This document shows, piece after piece, positions 61,408-64,000 of a stretch of DNA of 64,000 nucleotides. Source of the stretch: Immundisolibacterales bacterium (GTDB lineage Bacteria > Pseudomonadota > Gammaproteobacteria > HK1); the NCBI GenBank assembly GCA_026712715.1, contig JAPOPW010000039.1:46876-110875 (forward strand), read 5' to 3'. Below the pieces are notes generated by a model that saw only the letters and a list, made by a program, of their open reading frames with translations, had not been told where the DNA came from and ran no database searches. How positions within the stretch are numbered: position 1 is the stretch's first letter; every line of letters begins with the position of its first letter. Both the position numbers and the translations under genes were made by a program.

Positions 61408-62517
61408 TCAGCCGAGGGTCCCGGTGGCCGCCCGCGCCGGCGCGAATCGAGGCATCACTTCGTGCGCGAGGAGGGTCAGGGACCGGCGGCAGAACTCGGG
61501 GTCGTCCCACTCGTGGGCGGTGACGGTCAGGACGCCGAATGCTCCGACCGTGTCGCGAAGGGCGGCAATCTTCTCCGCGACGGTATCGGGCGAGCCCCAG
61601 GCGACCATCGACCGGGCGATGTCGGTCCAGTCGGGTTCCTGGTCGCCGGTGTGTCCGTCCGGATAGATGAGGTGCAGCACCCCCCGGTTGCGGAACCCCG
61701 CGATGGTGTAGGCGAACCAGTACGCCATGGCACCGTCCGGATCGAGGAGACGGTCTTCCGCCTCCGCGTCGCTCGAGCCGACGATGACGCTCCGAGCGAC
61801 CCGCCAGACGGCCGGATCGGGACGGCGTCCCGCCGCCTCGCACCCCGTGGCGTAGCGCTCCCAGTGATCGCCGATGTAGCGCGGCTGCACGAGGTTCGCC
61901 CCGGAAATCGGGATCCATCCCCGCTCTCCCGCGAGCTGCGAGGTGCGCGAGCCGGGCCCGAGAAGCGAGACCGCGATCGGCGGGTGCGGTCGCTGGTACG
62001 GCTTCGGGAAGGCGCCGACCCCGAACTCGGCGCGCGATCGGTCCTCGACCCGGATGTCCCAGTACTTCCCTTCGTGCACGTGCGGGGGCTCGTTCGTCCA
62101 GAGGGAGAGGATCGCGTCGATGGACTCGCGCACCATCGCGCCCCGGTCGGTGTCCCCGTCGACCTTGAAGAGCTCGAGGTCCGAGGACAGGCTCCCCGTG
62201 CCGATGCCCATCTGGAAGCGCCCGCGGGCGAGATGGTCGAACATCGCGGCCTGGCTTGCGACGATGGCGGGGTGCTGGAGGGGGAGGCAGAACACCCCGG
62301 TGCCGAGCTTGATGTCCCGGGTGCTCTCGATGAGGGTGGCGAGGAACACGAGGGGCGAGGTGATGGGCTCGGTGAGCGCACTCACGTGCTCGCCGATCCA
62401 GCACTCGAGGAAGCCGAGCCGATCCGCAAGGATGACGGTCTCGCGATCCTCCTCCAGCACCCTGGTGTAGTCGCGCCGGACATCGTGGACGGGCTGCATG
62501 AACATGCCAAGCTGCAT
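61408..62517 (-). CDS. LLM-class flavin-dependent oxidoreductase (second)
   Basis: 369 residues, LLM family. It opens with QLGMFMQPVHDVRRDYTR, has WIGEHVSALTEPITSPLVFL and DHLARGRFQMGIGTGSLSSD, and a longer C-terminal part than the first. Family members include alkanal and nitrilotriacetate-type monooxygenases. AAGGAG is 10 nt before ATG 62517. It is convergent to the first LLM gene, so a separate transcript. Confidence 0.9.
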   Translation of the reverse strand: MQLGMFMQPVHDVRRDYTRVLEEDRETVILADRLGFLECWIGEHVSALTEPITSPLVFLATLIESTRDIKLGTGVFCLPLQHPAIVASQAAMFDHLARGRFQMGIGTGSLSSDLELFKVDGDTDRGAMVRESIDAILSLWTNEPPHVHEGKYWDIRVEDRSRAEFGVGAFPKPYQRPHPPIAVSLLGPGSRTSQLAGERGWIPISGANLVQPRYIGDHWERYATGCEAAGRRPDPAVWRVARSVIVGSSDAEAEDRLLDPDGAMAYWFAYTIAGFRNRGVLHLIYPDGHTGDQEPDWTDIARSMVAWGSPDTVAEKIAALRDTVGAFGVLTVTAHEWDDPEFCRRSLTLLAHEVMPRFAPARAATGTLG

Positions 62518-62588
62518 GGGACGGCTGCTCCTTCTCTCGCGCTCTGCCGCGGCCGGCGGGCATTGTGGCACACCGCCGGGGCCGTCCG

Positions 62589-63836
62589 ATGAGCACCCGC
62601 CGCGAGCCTTCGCCGGGAAGCTCGAGCCGCTTCGCCCTCCTGCGCAACGCCGATTTCCTCCGGATCTGGCTCGCGGGCGCCTTCGGCGGAACGATCCGCT
62701 GGCTCGAGACGCTCGCCCTCGGTCTCTACACGTTCCACGAGACGGGCTCGCCGTTCCTGGTGACGGCGATGCTCTTCGCCCGGACCATCCCGACCATGCT
62801 CGTCGGCGCCCCCCTCGGGGCGCTCGCCGCCCGCCTCGATCGCAAGCGGCTCCTCGCCGGCGGCTTCGCGGTGCTGACGATTGCCGGCTCGGTGCTCTTC
62901 GTCCTCGCCCACACCGGCCGCCTCGAGCTCTGGCACGTCGCGGCCGGGGCGGTGCTGAGCGGGTGCGGCTGGGCAATGGACCACCCGGTACGACGGACCC
63001 TGCTCGGCGAGATTGCGGGAAACGCACGGCTGGCCGTGGCGGTGAGCCTCGACACCGCCACCATCCACGTGACCCGAGCCCTCGGCCCCCTCGTCGGCGG
63101 CGCGCTGCTCCACTGGCAGGGAATCGCGGGGGTCTACCTGATCGCGGTCGCGCTCAACGGCGCGAGCCTGGTGAACGCGATGCTCATCCGTCACCGCCCG
63201 GCGAGCGACGCCCCGGTCGCCGCCACCGGGTTCGTGCGCACCCTGTCCGACGGCCTGGCCTTCGCCCGCACCAGCCCCCTCGTGCTCGGGGTGCTGACGG
63301 TGACCGTCATCGTCAACCTGTTCGGTTTCTCCTACGTCTCGATCGCCCCCGTCATCGGGGAAGAGGTACTCGAGCTCGACCCGGTTCGGATCGGGCTCCT
63401 GATGGCCGCGGAAGCGTGCGGGGCATTCCTCGCCTCGCTCGCGCTCGCCACCTTCGTGCGGCCCGCGTGGTACCAGCCGGTGTTCAGCACCGGTGCCGCC
63501 TGCTTCATCGGCATGGTGTGCCTGTTCTCGCTCTCCGGCTCGTTCGCGGCGGCCCTTCCCCTGCTCCTCGTCGCGGGCTTCGGGGTCGCCGGCTTCTCCG
63601 CGATGCAGAGCACCCTGCTCCTGCACGGCGCCCCCCTCCACATGCGCTCCCGGGTGATGGGGCTCCTCTCGCTCAGCATCGGCGCGGCGCCCTTCGGCAT
63701 CCTCCTCGTCGGCGCCCTGTCGGAGTGGCTGGGACCCGCCCGCGCACTCACCGTCACCTCCTTCGCCGGGATCACCGCGCTGGCCGTCGCGGCCTCCCTG
63801 TGGCCGGCGCTGCGCCGCACCGCGCGGCACCCCTGA
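62589..63836 (+). CDS. MFS transporter
   Basis: 415 residues with about twelve hydrophobic helices. The first, FLRIWLAGAFGGTIRWLETLAL, and the loop ARLDRKRLLAGG between TM2 and TM3 resemble the MFS enterobactin exporter-like group. Start ATG 62589; a GTG at 62565 would add 8 residues. It is divergent from the second LLM gene and could export the product of the neighbouring oxidations. Solute unknown. Confidence 0.88.
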   Translation: MSTRREPSPGSSSRFALLRNADFLRIWLAGAFGGTIRWLETLALGLYTFHETGSPFLVTAMLFARTIPTMLVGAPLGALAARLDRKRLLAGGFAVLTIAGSVLFVLAHTGRLELWHVAAGAVLSGCGWAMDHPVRRTLLGEIAGNARLAVAVSLDTATIHVTRALGPLVGGALLHWQGIAGVYLIAVALNGASLVNAMLIRHRPASDAPVAATGFVRTLSDGLAFARTSPLVLGVLTVTVIVNLFGFSYVSIAPVIGEEVLELDPVRIGLLMAAEACGAFLASLALATFVRPAWYQPVFSTGAACFIGMVCLFSLSGSFAAALPLLLVAGFGVAGFSAMQSTLLLHGAPLHMRSRVMGLLSLSIGAAPFGILLVGALSEWLGPARALTVTSFAGITALAVAASLWPALRRTARHP

Positions 63837-63890
63837 ACGGGCGGCTAGCCCGGAAATCACACCAACTTCCTGCTGCGGACGCCGATCCAT

Positions 63891-63982
63891 GCGCTGTGAC
63901 TGGCCGTACTCCCTCAAGCCGCTTCGACGTAGTGTCGACTACGCCTTCAGCGTCTTTCGGTCCGTGCGGCCAGCCACAGCGC
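63891..63982. repeat. Long imperfect inverted repeat at the window edge
   Basis: Arms of 43 and 45 nt (63891-63933 and 63938-63982) around a 4-nt centre. The outer 19 bp (GCGCTGTG(A/G)CTGGCCG(T/C)AC) match at 17 positions, and the inner 6 bp CGTAGT/ACTACG match perfectly. The arms are too long and too imperfect for a simple terminator; they look like two facing terminal repeats of a small mobile element, or a large hairpin RNA. Nothing beyond the edge can be judged. Confidence 0.5.
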
Positions 63983-64000
63983 CGTCTCGACGCCCTCGCG

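Overview
The window is GC-rich throughout (most intergenic DNA included). It carries the gene content of a free-living heterotrophic proteobacterium: many ABC importers with periplasmic binding proteins, an RND efflux pump, an outer-membrane beta-barrel protein, OxyR, a DUF2058 protein and a rubrerythrin/Fe-S oxidoreductase/DUF3501 operon. Alpha- and gammaproteobacteria both fit; I cannot name the organism. No rRNA, tRNA, CRISPR array or intact insertion sequence was seen.

Region 1 (1-15.2 kb) is transport. A minus-strand peptide-type ABC operon (binding protein, two permeases, start of an ATPase) runs off the left edge. It is followed by a DUF2058 gene, a BCCT carrier followed by an orphan PotD-like binding protein, an amidase-signature hydrolase, a SulP anion transporter, and a ClC channel followed by a second orphan PotD-like binding protein.

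Region 2 (15.2-21.1 kb) looks like an accessory island. It contains a decayed XRE/ParE-type toxin-antitoxin pair, homocysteine S-methyltransferase, a large methyltransferase-HNH fusion, a fragment of a DUF427 gene whose intact homologue lies at 28.5 kb, a small HD phosphohydrolase, a shortened HepT-like HEPN protein and an AbiEii-like nucleotidyltransferase with a small partner.

Region 3 (21.1-33.1 kb) is catabolic. A ribose-type ABC importer runs into a PfkB kinase, a TenA-like protein and a PhyH-type dioxygenase in one overlapping operon with a recognisable promoter. A second cluster encodes DUF427, the two subunits of an aconitase-X dehydratase, an M81 (MlrC-like) peptidase-family protein, an RraA-like protein and, divergently, an amidohydrolase.

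Region 4 (33.1-45.3 kb) holds an RND pump with its membrane-fusion protein, a peptide-type binding protein followed by two Fe(II)/2-oxoglutarate-type dioxygenases, and a surface protein with a long 15-bp repeat tract, a Calx-beta domain and a C-terminal beta-barrel.

Region 5 (45.3-54.0 kb) is one peptide-type ABC locus with two permease pairs, one binding protein, two ATPases and a carbon-nitrogen hydrolase whose catalytic residues match N-carbamoyl-D-amino acid hydrolase. The binding protein is a close paralogue of the orphan at 38.3 kb.

Region 6 (54.3-64 kb) holds the rubrerythrin operon with an OxyR-like operator in front of it and oxyR just upstream, a small DUF4325/membrane-protein pair, a flavin-dependent oxygenase with two luciferase-like oxidoreductases, an MFS carrier, and a long imperfect inverted repeat at the right edge.

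The least explained items are a roughly 150-nt element present twice (5.0-5.15 and 37.95-38.1 kb), the methyltransferase-HNH fusion, the repeated pairing of non-ABC transporters with orphan binding proteins, and the OxyR-type site before rubrerythrin.
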